Part shown: in pieces, positions 34,390-46,330 of the stretch
How positions within the stretch are numbered: position 1 is the stretch's first letter
Layout of the letters: every line of letters begins with the position of its first letter
Origin: Monocercomonoides exilis
Lineage: Eukaryota > Preaxostyla > Oxymonadida > Polymastigidae
Length of the DNA stretch: 64,000 nucleotides
Assembly (NCBI GenBank): GCA_001643675.2
Contig: LSRY02000059.1
Span: forward strand, 377,001-441,000
Direction of reading: 5' to 3'
Program-made: the position numbers and the translations under genes
The notes under the pieces: generated by a model
Told to the model about the DNA's origin: nothing
Databases searched by the model: none
The model's input: the letters and a program-made list of their open reading frames with translations, nothing else

Positions 34390-37300
34390 GAGTGTTTCAA
34401 CAACCGCACTTGGAAGAACACTCAAAAGAAGCAACAGGCGAAAAGCGCTTGCTACATTCAAGCGGCCAATTTGTATGAAAACACACACAGGTACAAGAAT
34501 TGCTCCACCAGAGTTCAAATCAGAAGTGCTGGGGCTGACAAACAAGTGGGAGGAAGTGGAAATAATAACAGCAATAACAATAGTGGCAGCAACAGGAAGA
34601 AGAAGCTGTTGCGTGTGGGTATGTAGCAAGTGCCACGGCATATTCCAAGAGGAAGGCCTCCGAAGATGAAGAGAAAGCGGATGAAGACTGAGATGTGGTT
34701 GAGTCAGCAGGGGAAGGAAAGCGAAAGAGGTGCAAATACTTATGAGACAGCGCAGAATGATAAGCGTTTGGAGCCAGCTGCCGCATTAAAGAGTTAGATG
34801 AAACTTGGAAACAAAGAGAAAGTGAAGGAAGAGGAAAAAGGAAAAAGGAGAAAGGAGAAAGAGTAGAATAGAACATTTTCTGTTTTTGATGAGCTTCCAT
34901 CAGATGAATTGGAGTATGGAAAGCAAAGAGGAGCAAAGCGGAGATAGAAAGCGAGCGTGAAAGGGAAAGGAAAAGCGAAAGGAAAAGTATTCAGATCAAA
35001 GACAAGTCCGACGTTGAATTTATATGATGCGCTGAGTGAGTTGCTTTCGAGAGAGCTGGAGCTGCTACTTGTGGCAGATGGCTGCATCATATTTGACTCA
35101 TCTGAATCTGACACGAGTGAGACAAGTGGAAGAAGTGAATGAAACACCGATAAGAATGAATATGACGAGGAAGTGGATGATGATGAGGAGGAGGAGGAGA
35201 AAGAAGACGTGGAGTCAAACAGGATTCTCAGTGTAAAGATTTTTTTTGACAAGCACACAAGCCAGCTGGCAGACACCGAAAAAGAGCAGATCTGTGTTTG
35301 AATATGACACCTCAAATACATTCAACTCAACAAAAATGAAAGAAAACAGCTCAATTGAAACGATATATAACGCAGCTGAGATGAAAGAGAGGCAGAAGAA
35401 GGAGGCACTTACGAAGTTGAAGAAGAACACATAGAAGCTGACACATGGAAGGATCATTCCTACAATCAAGCCGGCTGACCTTCTGCTTCCTGCAAATCAT
35501 GTTCAGGAAGAGGAAAGCAAGTCAAAGAAGCTTAAAAGAAAGATCTGATCGAGAGGGAAAGGGAAGAACGTGTATTATTTGAAACAGAATGATGAGGGGA
35601 AAGAGAGAATAAGCGGAGAAGGAACAGCTGACACTGAAGAAGCAAAAGAAGACAGTGAAGACAAAGACAGTGAAGATAGCGATTGTAGTGACGATAGTAA
35701 TGATGAAGATAGTTTGGAAATAACTCGTTCTGTTGACACATCAAATACCGATGAAACAGACAAGTCAGCAAAAAGAAAAGAAGACCCAAATAGACTCCTT
35801 GCCCGCACTTCCCTCGCAAGCATCGAAAGACGCTTTCATCGATATCCCAAAAGAGCAATCAAAAGAATTCGTGTGTTTTTTTTAGCGCTAACCTCATCCA
35901 TCGTCTGCGGAGAGCATAGTCCGACCCCTCTACCGCTATCCCTTCCTTCAGCCTTGTCTCCAAAGAAAAATGGAGAGAAAGAAGAAGACGAGAACACAAT
36001 TGGCTCAGACATCAGCAGAGAAGCCCGGCAGAACCCGCGCCTTAGGCACAGCAATCACAGTTTTCGTTACTGTTTCTGTTTCATGAAGGCATCTTGTCTT
36101 GTCTGCCATCACAACAGCACTCGGTAGAACAACTCAGGCACACCTCAGAGCAGCCGCGGAAAACGGGTTTGTGATTGCTTCTTCTTCAGCAAGTATGTCT
36201 TGTTAGACGGGTATGCCAATGCAAATGGAGAAGATAGAGGAGGAGGAGGAGGAGGAGTGGATGACCTTGGGAACAATTCTGTGTTTGGGAGTGAATACAG
36301 ACAGAAGGCAGAACTGGAGAAGCTGTTTGTGCGGTCGATGCAGCAGATAAGGCAAAAAGAAGGCGCCACTTTGCTCCACTTACTCGGAAAGGCACTGTCC
36401 CATTTTTTCAACCAGCTTTGGTCACCTCAGCTTCCAAAGCAAACAACCATTCCTTCTTCGCATGCTGGTGAAACAGTGGGAATATTAGTGAATGATGCGA
36501 ACTCGTTTCTGAGCCTGTAGCGCGGAATGAGGCTGTTCAGTTACGGAGGAGAAGATGCAGTGAGAGATGCACAAATGATTATGAATATGAGAAAGTTGAT
36601 GAATGTGTGGAGAGGAGAAAGAAGGGCAGCTGTTGAAGGAGGGGACGAGGCAAGAGACAGCTGAGCTGTTCTGCGAAGAGAGAAAAACATTTGGCACTGT
36701 GTCTGATGTGCAGAATAAGATCAATAGAAAGAATGATAATGGCTTCTCTTTCAACACAATTGACAATAAAACATTTGCCGTCAACACGATTATTTGAAGA
36801 CCCGCTTCTGTTTGCTTCGTCTGTCTTAATCAAAGAAAAGTAAATATTGCCGTCTGCTACCGAAAATGCATTTTTTGTTTCTCCGCCGAGAATAGCATGC
36901 GTCCCATCCATCGGAGAAACTCTATTCGAACTGACAGATTCAACACACACAAGGTTGCTCCGCTGAGCATTGAACAGCCACATAAAGAAGAGCAGCATTC
37001 GATTCTGCCTTCTTCTCTCAAATTTTCGTGGGTGCCTCTTGTCAACGTGTGCCCTCTCCCTCTTTCGCATCCACTTACATTAATCATCTGCACTCTGCCT
37101 TCTCAGCTGCTTTCAGCTCCTTTCACTTCATCTTCGTATTCTCCATTTCTTCTCTATTCAGCTCCTGTGTCACTTCTTTTAAAATTCTCAGTCCATATCA
37201 TCCTCCATCACAACACCTGCCATCATCTCATACTCCACGCAGCCCCTCGGCCCTTCTACAGCGTAGTCCAATCGCCTGCCGCTTCGTCAGCTGGCCACGC

Positions 37301-37540
37301 GCACTGCACTCAATGCAATTGTCACCGCTACTCTCTTGCTGATGGTGAAGAAGAACTTGCTCCACAAAATATCAGCCATATTTGAGACACACCCTGCTCA
37401 GACACCTTCCTCTTCTCCTTCGATGTCTATTTCTGCTTCTCTCATCCAGCGATTGAAGGCTGTTGGCGCTGCATTCGAACAACAAGCCACACCTTCCGCT
37501 TTTGCTTCTTTTCAACTAACATCAGAGCCTCAGTAAACTT
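34390..37540 (+). pseudogene. Further decayed + strand coding segments
   Basis: A series of protein-like stretches on the + strand separated by stops: ALGRTLKRSNRRKALATFK near 34,410; SPTLNLYDALSELLSRELE near 35,010; an acidic frame from 35,570 with NDEDSLEITRSVDTSNTDE; YRQKAELEKLFVRSMQQIR and LLHLLGKALSHFFNQL near 36,300; and SASLIQRLKAVGAAFEQQA near 37,430. Same strand, similar composition and the same kind of damage as 30,366-32,369 suggest that they are parts of one very large serine-rich gene, but continuity is not proven. Several frames on the opposite strand here are shadows. Confidence 0.45.
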
Positions 37541-37862
37541 CATTGGAATCGAGCATGACAACAAATTCACAAAAACTGAGTTGAACTTCAAACGCTGCTG
37601 CTGATGGAGCTTATACAACTTCTGTTTGCAGTGAGATGAATGCGTTAGGAACAGCAAGTGAAAGAAGAGGAGAACTTCCCTGTCAGATGAAGATAGATTA
37701 TTCTCAGCTATTCTTCCGCATCAGCTTCAGACAAGCGTAACCTCCTCTCAGTTTCCTCTCTCTTTGCTTTCGCAATCCCCTTCTCCTTCTCCCTCTTCTC
37801 GTCATTCACATCAATAAATTCTTTATCCTCAGTTTCTCTCTCATTTCCTCCTCCTCCTCCTC

Positions 37863-37896
<34 letters not shown>

Positions 37897-39302
37897 TTTT
37901 TCTTCTTCTTCTTCTACTTCCTCTTTCTCTTTCTCTTCTGCTACTACCAATACTGCTTTTTCTACTATTTCAAATCGTATTTCTCATTTTTTGCATCTTC
38001 ATAAGGGATACAAGCAGAAATAAAAAAGAATGGAATTTATAAAGAAATCAACTTCTAAAAAAATGAAAAGAAGATGATAAGTGAATGAAGAGAATGAAGA
38101 TAAAGAGAAGAAGAATTTGTTTTGTCAATAAATGATGATTGGAAATTTGAAAGAAAGAAATGAAGATATTGATAAATGTTAAAGTTAAATAGAAATGGAG
38201 AGAAGTGTGAAGAGAAGACGTCGACGAACAGTTACTGTACGCGACAACGAAACAAGAAGAGTTCGTTGAATGTCTGAATTATTCCGTCAGTTTCTTCTTT
38301 TTCATATGCTCTTTGGAGAATTGCAACAATCATCATGGAAGGGAGTTGAGAGGCGAAGCAGAGGAAAGAATATCCACCGTTTAGTTGCTATGTGAGTAAA
38401 TGAAAAAGCATTCAGTGGCCTTTCCAGGGTTAGGCAATGAGGAGTACACAAAAGCTAGAGCAGTTGCTGTTATGGAAGGTGGAGTGATAATTCCGTATGA
38501 TTGAGCTGTTGATGGTGAGCAGATATCGGTCAACACGTTCTAAACAGTTGAGCTAGGTGAGGGAGATGGCAGTGAAGGCGGAATGCATCATGATGAAGGA
38601 GCTTTCTGACATTTTTATACCAGAAAGATAAAGAAGAACTATGCTTTTGCTAACAGTGGCGAGGACTGTTATAAAAAGGTGTTCGAAGATGCTTATTGAT
38701 TCATCGTCAAGCATAAGCAAAGTTGAAGCGACTTTAAGAACTGAGAGGTTGATGTGGAAGAGATTAAGGGAGTAAGCAGTGAAAGTACAAGAAGCATAAG
38801 GAAAGATGCGAAAGGGATGAACAGGTGCGTTGGAGAGGTGAGTGGTGTTTTTGCAGGCACAAAGCAGCTTTGAGTTGAAGAAGGCTTGTTGGTTGGAAGG
38901 AGAAAAGAGGGAGGATGCGAAGGAACATTTGAAGGAGAGGTGGCTTAAAGGATGATGCAGCCATTGAGAAACACAACGGAAGCCAACTGATGGTGTTCAA
39001 ATGAACAAGATCAAGACTTCTGGAGATAAACCAGAATCGGATTATGGAAAGGGAGATATGGGCTTCGAAAGAGAAGGAGGAGATCCAGAAGATATTGACG
39101 AGTGTTATCGATGCAGAGGATAATGGGCAAGCGGATGATCTGGTGGCTTGATCGACGAATACCTGTTGGGCCCAGTAGAAGAAGAAGAGGATGAGATCGT
39201 GACCGATATCGAAGTTGAGGCCGGGACGGGAGGAGTTGGCGTCGCAAAAGGAGGCTTCTGTGACGATAGAGAGTTGGAATAAGTGAAGGGAAAAGAAGAA
39301 CT
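37541..39302. other. Degenerate low-complexity region
   Basis: Pyrimidine-rich (CTT/CTC)n tract at 37,780-37,950 followed by purine-rich sequence on the + strand to 39,300. Probably the decayed remainder of the same coding region; no frame is convincing. Confidence 0.35.
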
Positions 39303-39660
39303 AGGGCATAGGTGTAACTGCGTCCCTTTTGCAATTCTTGTTTTTAACAATTAATTTAATGATGTTTGAAAAGCTAAAATTATTTATAAACTTTTGTATG
39401 GACCGATTTTTCGTTAAACTTTTTGTTTGTCGTGAAAATACTTTTTTAAAAAATGACCCATAAATATGAGTATTTGAATAAAATTTTTAAAATCAAAAAC
39501 AAATAAATCCTGAAAATTATCTTGAATGTCTCTAAATGCATTGCACACTTATATTTGTTTGATATTTTCACAAAAAATACAAATTTGAAATTTTATTTAT
39601 TTATATGCAATCATTTGATCAAACCCATATTTTAATTATATTAATTTGCAAAACGTAAAT
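39303..39660 (+). repeat. Inverted repeat B, left copy
   Basis: Nearly identical to 45,985-46,330 in reverse complement over about 345 bases, from gggcataggtgtaactgcgt to tattaatttgcaaaac. The very high identity in non-coding AT-rich DNA suggests recent duplication or gene conversion. Confidence 0.9.
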
Positions 39661-40274
39661 GAGATTTAATAAATCATTTTCTGAACATTTTGTTTTTAAC
39701 AATCGTTAGTTATGTTATAAGTCATATGAAATTGTTTTTTTTTAAAATATATATGTATGTCTTTATTTATTTTTATCAAGTTTTGAATCATTTTTATTTT
39801 TGCGTTATTTCTCGTGATTAAAAATTCATTAGATGTTCAACCCTATATTACTGTGAAGTTCACATCCCGAATATTTGAATATCCAGCGTTGGTATTCCTA
39901 ATCTTTTAATTCGCAATATTGATCGTTTTACACCTTTCACTTCACTTTTTCAAGCAAATAATATGTATTTATATTTCTTTATCTTTCAAAACTGCTTTTA
40001 ATTGCTTGAATTTGTTGAAATCGTATTTATCTTAAAAAACAAAAATTATGTGAAGAAGTGAGAAAAAACGGAAAATAAAATAATGAAAGAAAATAATTCA
40101 GAACGTCTTTCAATCAAAGCATTCTGAACAATCCAAATACAAGAATTCTCCTTTTCCATTGCCTGATGAAAGCAAACAGGATGATGCATTTGTCGATTTG
40201 ATCTCCAGTTTTTCATTCCCTTTCAATATCACTTTTGCAACACCTCCTTCACCGCTTCCTTTGTTTGCAACTTT
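39661..40274. other. AT-rich intergenic region
   Basis: No gene, RNA or structured repeat recognised between inverted repeat B and the beta-helix pseudogene. Confidence 0.4.
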
Positions 40275-41387
40275 TTAAAAGTTGCTGTTTTCAAGCAAAA
40301 CAAAAGAAGATATCATCAATGGAGACTTGGCAAATGAACAATCTGTTAAACTGCATCCTTTCAATGTGCAACTTCCAGTGGTTGTGGTTATCAATGAGTA
40401 TTGAACAGTAATTATTGCTGATTGAATCTCAAATAAACAGTTTCCAAGTTGAAGAATATAACTTGAAGAGATCAAAGAATTCATACTCGGTATAAATTGA
40501 TTTGGAATCTGCAGCTTCAAAGATAACAAGCCGAGTTGCTGAATTGATGAAATAACAGATGATGATGATGATGATGCAGAATCCCCATTGACTGTCCCTT
40601 CAAAATGAATAGGCTTGTGTTGAATTTCATCTCCCTCATTCACACACCCTTCAATCACAAGTGCATCTGTGAATGAATAGATATCTTCAATCGTCCCTTC
40701 ATCCCTCACTTTCACTTTCCTTTCTCCTTCTGTCCCACTCCTGTCAATGTGGTCAATTCCACTTTTCATTTATTGACATAGGAATATTTCATTTCCACAC
40801 CCCAATGTGTCATGACCACCAGTCGAAACAGACACCTCCATCCACTTCAGTTCAACAAAAAACACTCGAAGATCCATTTCCTCATATTTCCCATCTTCCC
40901 CAACAAATGCATTTCCATCATCCTTGAATCCTGAGTAATCAAATGCAAAATGCTCTGTGTTCACACTATTCACCAGATTGCTGCTCTTCACATACATGTT
41001 CTTCCCAACTGTTGCACTGCACCCAGAAAACGATATCGATGAGAGCTGAAATTCTTCTTCATTCAGACTGCAATCCAGATATATCCCTCCTCCTTTTCCT
41101 CCCTCACTCATATTCTCACAAACACATTCAGTAAATGAGCTCTCTTCAAGCGCAACATATCCCCCTTCATTCAACGCTATCTTCAGTGCTCCTCCTTCTT
41201 TGCTCTTCTCTGACAATGCCCCGTCAATTGTACTTCCATCCATCACCATCCAAACTCCTGCATTCCCTCCAAACACTGCTGCTTCTCCTTGTACTTCACG
41301 AAATATAAGAGTGAATAACAAATGTTTCAAACAAAATAAATTGCAAAACGATTGTTGAATGCGTGATTTTGTCACTTTGTAATTCAT
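40275..41387 (-). pseudogene. Decayed beta-helix (PMP-like) surface protein gene
   Basis: The minus strand encodes EGGALKIALNEGGYVALEE, then GGKGGGIYLDCSLNEEEF and SISFSGCSATVGKNMYV, ending in CGNEIFLCQ, followed by an in-frame TAA at about 40,769 and then MKSGIDHIDRSG with DEGTIEDIYSF. The GGG-I-x-x-D and F-x-x-C/N-x-A spacing is that of right-handed parallel beta-helix repeats, known in bacterial polymorphic membrane proteins and, from memory, expanded in oxymonads. The 5' part is missing and becomes AT rich upstream of about 41,310, and the tail lacks further domains. An internal TAA, when TAA ends real genes here, marks it as a pseudogene or truncated copy. Confidence 0.6.
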
Positions 41388-41569
41388 GTTGGCTTCACAT
41401 TTCAGTCTAGTGCAAAGAAAATAAATGTGTCAATTGCATAACAGCTTTTTATGAAATAAAAAATTCTGTAAGCAAAGATTTTTCTTTGACAACTGTATTG
41501 GCAATTTAAAAGGCAGAAACAGGATCTTCTAACACGAACACAATTGGTAATATTTGCATTTAATAAAGA

Positions 41570-41800
41570 TCACATGGGTGATTTTTTTTGATTTCATAAA
41601 AAAAGATCAAAAATCGAAAAAATAAATTCTATTGTGGTATTTGCTGATCAAAAAGAAAAATTGATTTTTTGCGAGTAATCAGCTTTTAGAACCGTGATGT
41701 GTATGTGTTTTATTTATTTATGAAAAAAAAAACATACCTTTTTATGTTTTCAGCGAAAAATGTATTTATTGATCAAGTTTGAAAAAAAAAGTGTTAAATT
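41570..41800 (-). repeat. Inverted repeat C, right copy
   Basis: Reverse complement of the repeat at 33,745-33,965, beginning with atgggtgattttttttgatt and running through the word gtggtatttgctgatcaaaa. Confidence 0.75.
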
Positions 41801-42213
41801 AAAAAAAATAACTGTCAAAGGAAAATGTCAAGTTTCTCAGTTTCCAAAAGGTACAACTAAACAAAAAATACTTTGAAAAACATAATTGAAACAGTTTGTT
41901 AAAAATAATGTTTCAATTAATAGATTCATATTTTTTTATTTATTAAAGCAATTGGCTTTCTTCACTTTATCTTTTTCTTCAACTGGAATATTATCACAAA
42001 ACATCAGTCCTTTCTTTTCGGTTCATTGCTTCATTAAACGTTGAATGAAATGCAGGGAAATCAATAACCAATGAATAAAACTGATTCTTACTCATCTTCC
42101 TTCAATTTCTACTCTGCTTCATAAAAAAATTCTCCTTTTGAAAATGCCTCTGACGTTGTTGGCTTCCTCTCCGGTCCTTTCTGTGTCATTCTTCTCGTTG
42201 CATTCCTCAATAA
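41801..42213. other. AT-rich intergenic region
   Basis: No coding or structured feature recognised. Confidence 0.4.
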
Positions 42214-43245
42214 CTATAATTGCTTGTAAAACTCTTCTGGAAACAAATTTGCCTTCACACTCAGTTCATTGGCCACTGTGTGAGCGATGAGGCGAGCAAA
42301 GGAGAAGGATGAAGAACAACAATCCGAGGAATTTGAAGAAGAAGAAGAAGAAGTTGTTGTTGTTGCTGTTGTGTTTGAATGAGAAAATTGCTGAGGATGT
42401 TGCTGAGCAGATTGAAGAGGAGGAGAATAAACACTCTCAGTCATCTTCAAATTGTCAGCATTGTCGAACGAAGAAGCATGAAAAGGCATAATTTGCTGCT
42501 GAGGTGTGATTTTAGAAGAAGGAGGAGGAAGAGACGAAGCCATAGGTTTGTGTGTGAGATGACTGTCATTATTTCCAATTTGTGAATGCTGCTGAGTTTG
42601 AAAAGAGACTTCAGTGCGCATTTGGAAGGAAGAAGAAGAAGAAGAAGAAGAAGAAGTGAATGAAATTGATGCGCAGGCATAAATAAATGTTAAGAAAAAG
42701 AATCGCGTTCCGATAATTTGCTGCTGAATCCTTCTTCGATTTTTGATTTCAGGCAGAAAATCTGAGCAAAGAGTCCTTAGAATCGTTGCAGGATTATTCT
42801 TCTCTTTTGTTGTGTTCATCTTTTCTTTTGCTCCTCTTTTTTTCTGTGCCTTTCTAATGTCTTTGCCAAACCCATTTTCTTCTTCCACTTCATCTTTCTC
42901 ATTTTCGATGCATTTATCTGTCAGACTCAGCGATCCCTTTTCATCTTTATCACTTATGAACTTATTTCCATTTCTCTTCTCATCCTTCTTCTCTTTCTTC
43001 CCTTCCTTCTCCCTACCCACCCGAATCCCCTGGCTAGCCACATATGCAGTATTGTTCATCATCATCCTTTGTTGCTCAAACACATCCCTCGTCGCTGACA
43101 CGCTGCTGCTTGCAAGCACGCCTTCATTTCCCAATCTGCTCTTCCCGAGAATCGCATAAGGGATCAGCACAGTCACAAGCGGTGGCAGCGAGAATGAAGA
43201 AATTGAAGAAGAAGGAGAGGAAGAAGAAGGAGAGGAAGAAGACAT
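42214..43245 (-). CDS. Serine-rich hypothetical protein, possibly a gene fragment
   Basis: Open frame of 343 residues with an ATG start, a hydrophobic patch (LPPLVTVLIPYAILG), a Lys/Glu-rich centre, a second hydrophobic patch (FFFLTFIYACASISF) and a Ser/Gln-rich C-terminal half ending VANELSVKANLFPEEF. It lies in the decayed region between the arms of inverted repeat A, and coding-like pieces continue upstream (43,400-43,830) in other frames, so it may be one surviving block of a broken gene. Function not recognised. Confidence 0.35.
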   Translation of the reverse strand: MSSSSPSSSSPSSSISSFSLPPLVTVLIPYAILGKSRLGNEGVLASSSVSATRDVFEQQRMMMNNTAYVASQGIRVGREKEGKKEKKDEKRNGNKFISDKDEKGSLSLTDKCIENEKDEVEEENGFGKDIRKAQKKRGAKEKMNTTKEKNNPATILRTLCSDFLPEIKNRRRIQQQIIGTRFFFLTFIYACASISFTSSSSSSSSSFQMRTEVSFQTQQHSQIGNNDSHLTHKPMASSLPPPSSKITPQQQIMPFHASSFDNADNLKMTESVYSPPLQSAQQHPQQFSHSNTTATTTTSSSSSSNSSDCCSSSFSFARLIAHTVANELSVKANLFPEEFYKQL

Positions 43246-44399
43246 GTTCGATAAAGAGGCAAAGCTTGGGCTAGTTATGTCGAGTGACTTCTAAGCAAGT
43301 GAAGAGGAGTCTGCAGAGGGAGACGATGGAGTAAGGGGATTCGGCGAAGTGACAACAAGAACAAAAGTTGTTGATTATCGGATGTGTGGCAGGGGAGAAA
43401 AAGAATGGATCACAATTGTCGATGAGGCTGCGTCGTTTTGAGTGTGCAGCTGGGCAGATGAAAGTGTGAAGTTGAATAACCAAAATGTCTGATGCTGTTC
43501 ATCTTCATCATCACCTCCTCCTTCTCTTCCACTTCCCCACTTCTTCCTTTATGTTGCAGCCTTTGCAAGTTTTTAATCGAAAGCGTCAATTTGCGATGTG
43601 CAAAACTTACCTTTCTCCTTCGTCTTCGTCTTCGTCTTTGGCTCTTCCTGCTGCCTCCCTTTCCTTTGCACAGCACTCAATTTGCTTCTGAAATCCGCCT
43701 TCTTTGCATCTTCTATTTGAACTTGAACTCCTCTCTCTCTCTTCGCTTCTTGGCGGTGTAATAAAGCAAGTGGATGAGCGCAATGTTCCCGGTAGCTCCT
43801 TCCCTTTTCCTATTTCATTCATCTCCTTCACCTAATTCAGCACAGCTTGTGCACCACATCTATTCGAAGCTACAAAGCAGAGCAGGATGAGCGCTGTAGA
43901 AGAGAAGAGGGTTCAAATGCACATCCAGCGAAGCTGTCGAATGCATTGACAGTGACGATGATGTTGTTGAAGGCAGCCTAACCAAATGATAAAATTTTTT
44001 GCGTGATTAATAAAGCTATTGATTGAAAATCTTACACACATTCGAATGTTGCTGATCTGATCCAATATGAAGAGAGAGGAAATGTCAAATTAGAAGAAGA
44101 AGGTGAAGAAGGTGAAGAAAAAGGTGAGGAAGAAAGAGAAAATGAAGAGGAAGAGGATGATGAAGAAGAAACAAAAGAAAGCGAGACGAAGATGAAGGCG
44201 AAGAAAAAGAAACAGTTGAGAAATTTAAAATCAGTTGAAAGATATTTGTGAAGTTGAGAATAATTTGCATGAAGTCGGTTGTTGGACAAAATATTGAATT
44301 AGATGAGTTGATTCGAGAAAAAGTGAATAATCGTTATCACAATATCTGCAGCAGGCTGGCTGTAAAAATTGAAAAAAAAAGAAATCCTCGGTTCACTAT
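43246..44399. other. Degenerate low-complexity region
   Basis: Short minus-strand pieces such as NEIGKGKELPGTLRSSTCF and a Ser-coding stretch near 44,100-44,190 occur between stops. No intact gene supported. Confidence 0.35.
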
Positions 44400-45265
44400 C
44401 TGCCTTTTTGAAATTGTTCTTCCCTTTATTTAAAAACAAAAATGAAGACATTTTTCAATTTCCTTTCCGTTCCATTTCCATTTTCCATTCGGCCTTAAAA
44501 TTCTCCAAATATAATAACCCTTTCCTTTTCTTCATCTTTCCCTGTCTCTTCCATAAAATATTCTTCTCCTAGCAAAAAAATACCCCTCTTCCATTTGAAC
44601 ACTTCAGAATATTCTTCTTCTTTCCCGCCTTTGCCCTCTTTTCCTTTTTTTCAAATTCCATTTCTCCAATTTGTCTCAAATATCTTCCTCACCATCCTCA
44701 GCCACTTCTCTACATATTTACTATATTATCTTCTCAAAATCTCCACTTGCTCTTCCCCGTCCCTCTGTCTCCAAATTTTGTTTATTCAAAAATCCCTCTT
44801 GAAAGGTTAACATTCCATAAAATACTCAACTCCCACCCCCTGCCACAAAAAAATATTCTTCCATCTCTTCTCTGCCCCATATATCTCCTGTGCCTGGTGT
44901 TGGTGAGATAAACCTCAAATACTTCTTTGGGTGATTGAGAATATTATTAAAGGAGATGATCATGACAAAAACAGAAAAAAACACAACTGAACAGGCACCA
45001 CAATGCGTACGGGCTGAGAAGACCCTCCTGTGAGATGTACGATGTATTTTGTGGAGATGCATTCCACGCTGTATTCAACCATTCTGAGACTGAAATGAAG
45101 AGATTATTTTTTTGAATGAGGACGTATACAAAGATGAGTGTGATACCAAAATAAAGTTGAAGTTCAGTTTGGTCTTTATTTATTTTTCTATATTAGAATA
45201 TTTGTCTATTAACTGATTTTGTGCTTCTTTTAGGGCAGGAGGTGAAAATGAAGGAAAAAGAATGA
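44400..45265 (-). repeat. Right arm of large inverted repeat A
   Basis: Reverse-complement match to 28,983-29,830. It carries the second, damaged copy of the 57-residue gene at its outer end. Confidence 0.85.
45035..45265 (+). pseudogene. Second copy of the 57-residue gene, frameshifted
   Basis: Starts MYDVFCGDAFHAVFNHSETE, then meets a TGA after a T run near 45,106-45,112; the following bases resume the related frame. The 67-base intron (45,167-45,233, gtttgg donor) and the 32-base final exon (QEVKMKEKE) match the left copy. The most economical reading is a one-base slip in the T run. Confidence 0.5.
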
Positions 45266-45619
45266 AAACTTAATGTCTCATTGTGCAGGGTGACTATCGA
45301 ATTGTGAGAACAGATTCATATGGAAAGAATGCATGATGGAAGGATTGGGAAGGAAATTGAAGATGTTAATTGTTGAAGAAGACCAGGATGCTCTGAATTG
45401 AGAAAGATAGAATAAAGCTTAATGAATAAACTTCACATTTTTTGGAAGGGAAAGAAATCAACACATTTTTTGGAAAAATAACTGTTAGAAAAAATAATTG
45501 GAGAATCAGTTGCTAAAACTGGAAAATCGATTGATTTCAACAAATTTGCTTCTATTTTTAAAATCAATTTTTAAATTTCTTTGTTATATCACAATTTAAC
45601 AGCTTTTTTTTTGCTTAAG

Positions 45620-45915
45620 ATATTGATAAATTATGTGTTGTGATTATTGTTATCATGCTTTTTGAACCAGCAAACTTATATTTTGCTCTGTTTATTAAAT
45701 TTTTGATATTTTTTGAATAACTTTTTATGTTTTTTTCAAAATATGAAATAAAAACAATTGGAAACAAATTAAAATTAACAAACAATTAATAATAATAACC
45801 ATTCGAGCAATATATTTGCATGATCATCACTTTCATTTTTCTTATCTGCCCAACCCTTAACGAAAAATATTTTTGATCAAATGTCGGAATTTTTCATGAT
45901 ATCAAAAAAAATCAA
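45620..45915 (+). repeat. Direct repeat, upstream copy (uninterrupted site)
   Basis: Matches 46,830-47,102 plus the bases right of 48,430, in the same orientation. Here catgatatcaaaaaaaatca runs on without a break and serves as the empty site for the mariner-like insertion. Confidence 0.75.
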
Positions 45916-45984
45916 CTACATATAAAAACAACAAATACAAACGTTAGTACATTGCATCACCCGCACCTTCAAATTTAAGTTTTG

Positions 45985-46330
45985 CAAATTAATATAATTA
46001 AAATATGGGTTTGATCAAATGATTGCATATAAATAAATAAAATTTCAAATTTGTATTTTTTGTGAAAATATCAAACAAATATAAGTGTGCAATGCATTTA
46101 GAGACATTCAAGATAATTTTCAGGATTTATTTGTTTTTGATTTTAAAAATTTTATTCAAATACTCATATTTATGGGTCATTTTTTAAAAAAGTATTTTCA
46201 CGACAAACAAAAAGTTTAACGAAAAATCGGTCCATACAAAAGTTTATAAATAATTTTAGCTTTTCAAACATCATTAAATTAATTGTTAAAAACAAGAATT
46301 GCAAAAGGGACGCAGTTACACCTATGCCAG
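45985..46330 (-). repeat. Inverted repeat B, right copy
   Basis: Near-identical reverse complement of 39,303-39,660. To its right (46,330-46,520) lies a coding-like remnant on the + strand (TVAYEKGVCGVRIEKEQPA, then AEQLRRPFQYEG), which is broken. Confidence 0.9.

Noticed and set aside
40275-41387. In-frame TAA as evidence for reassigned stop codons (TAR = Gln, known in some oxymonads)
   Set aside because: TAA ends RPL9 and RPL12 and TAG ends the RAD23-like protein exactly at the expected C-termini, so the standard code fits.
28983-45265. A Maverick/Polinton-type giant transposon between the inverted arms
   Set aside because: No polymerase B, integrase, packaging ATPase, protease or capsid-like frame is visible; contents are host-like decayed genes.
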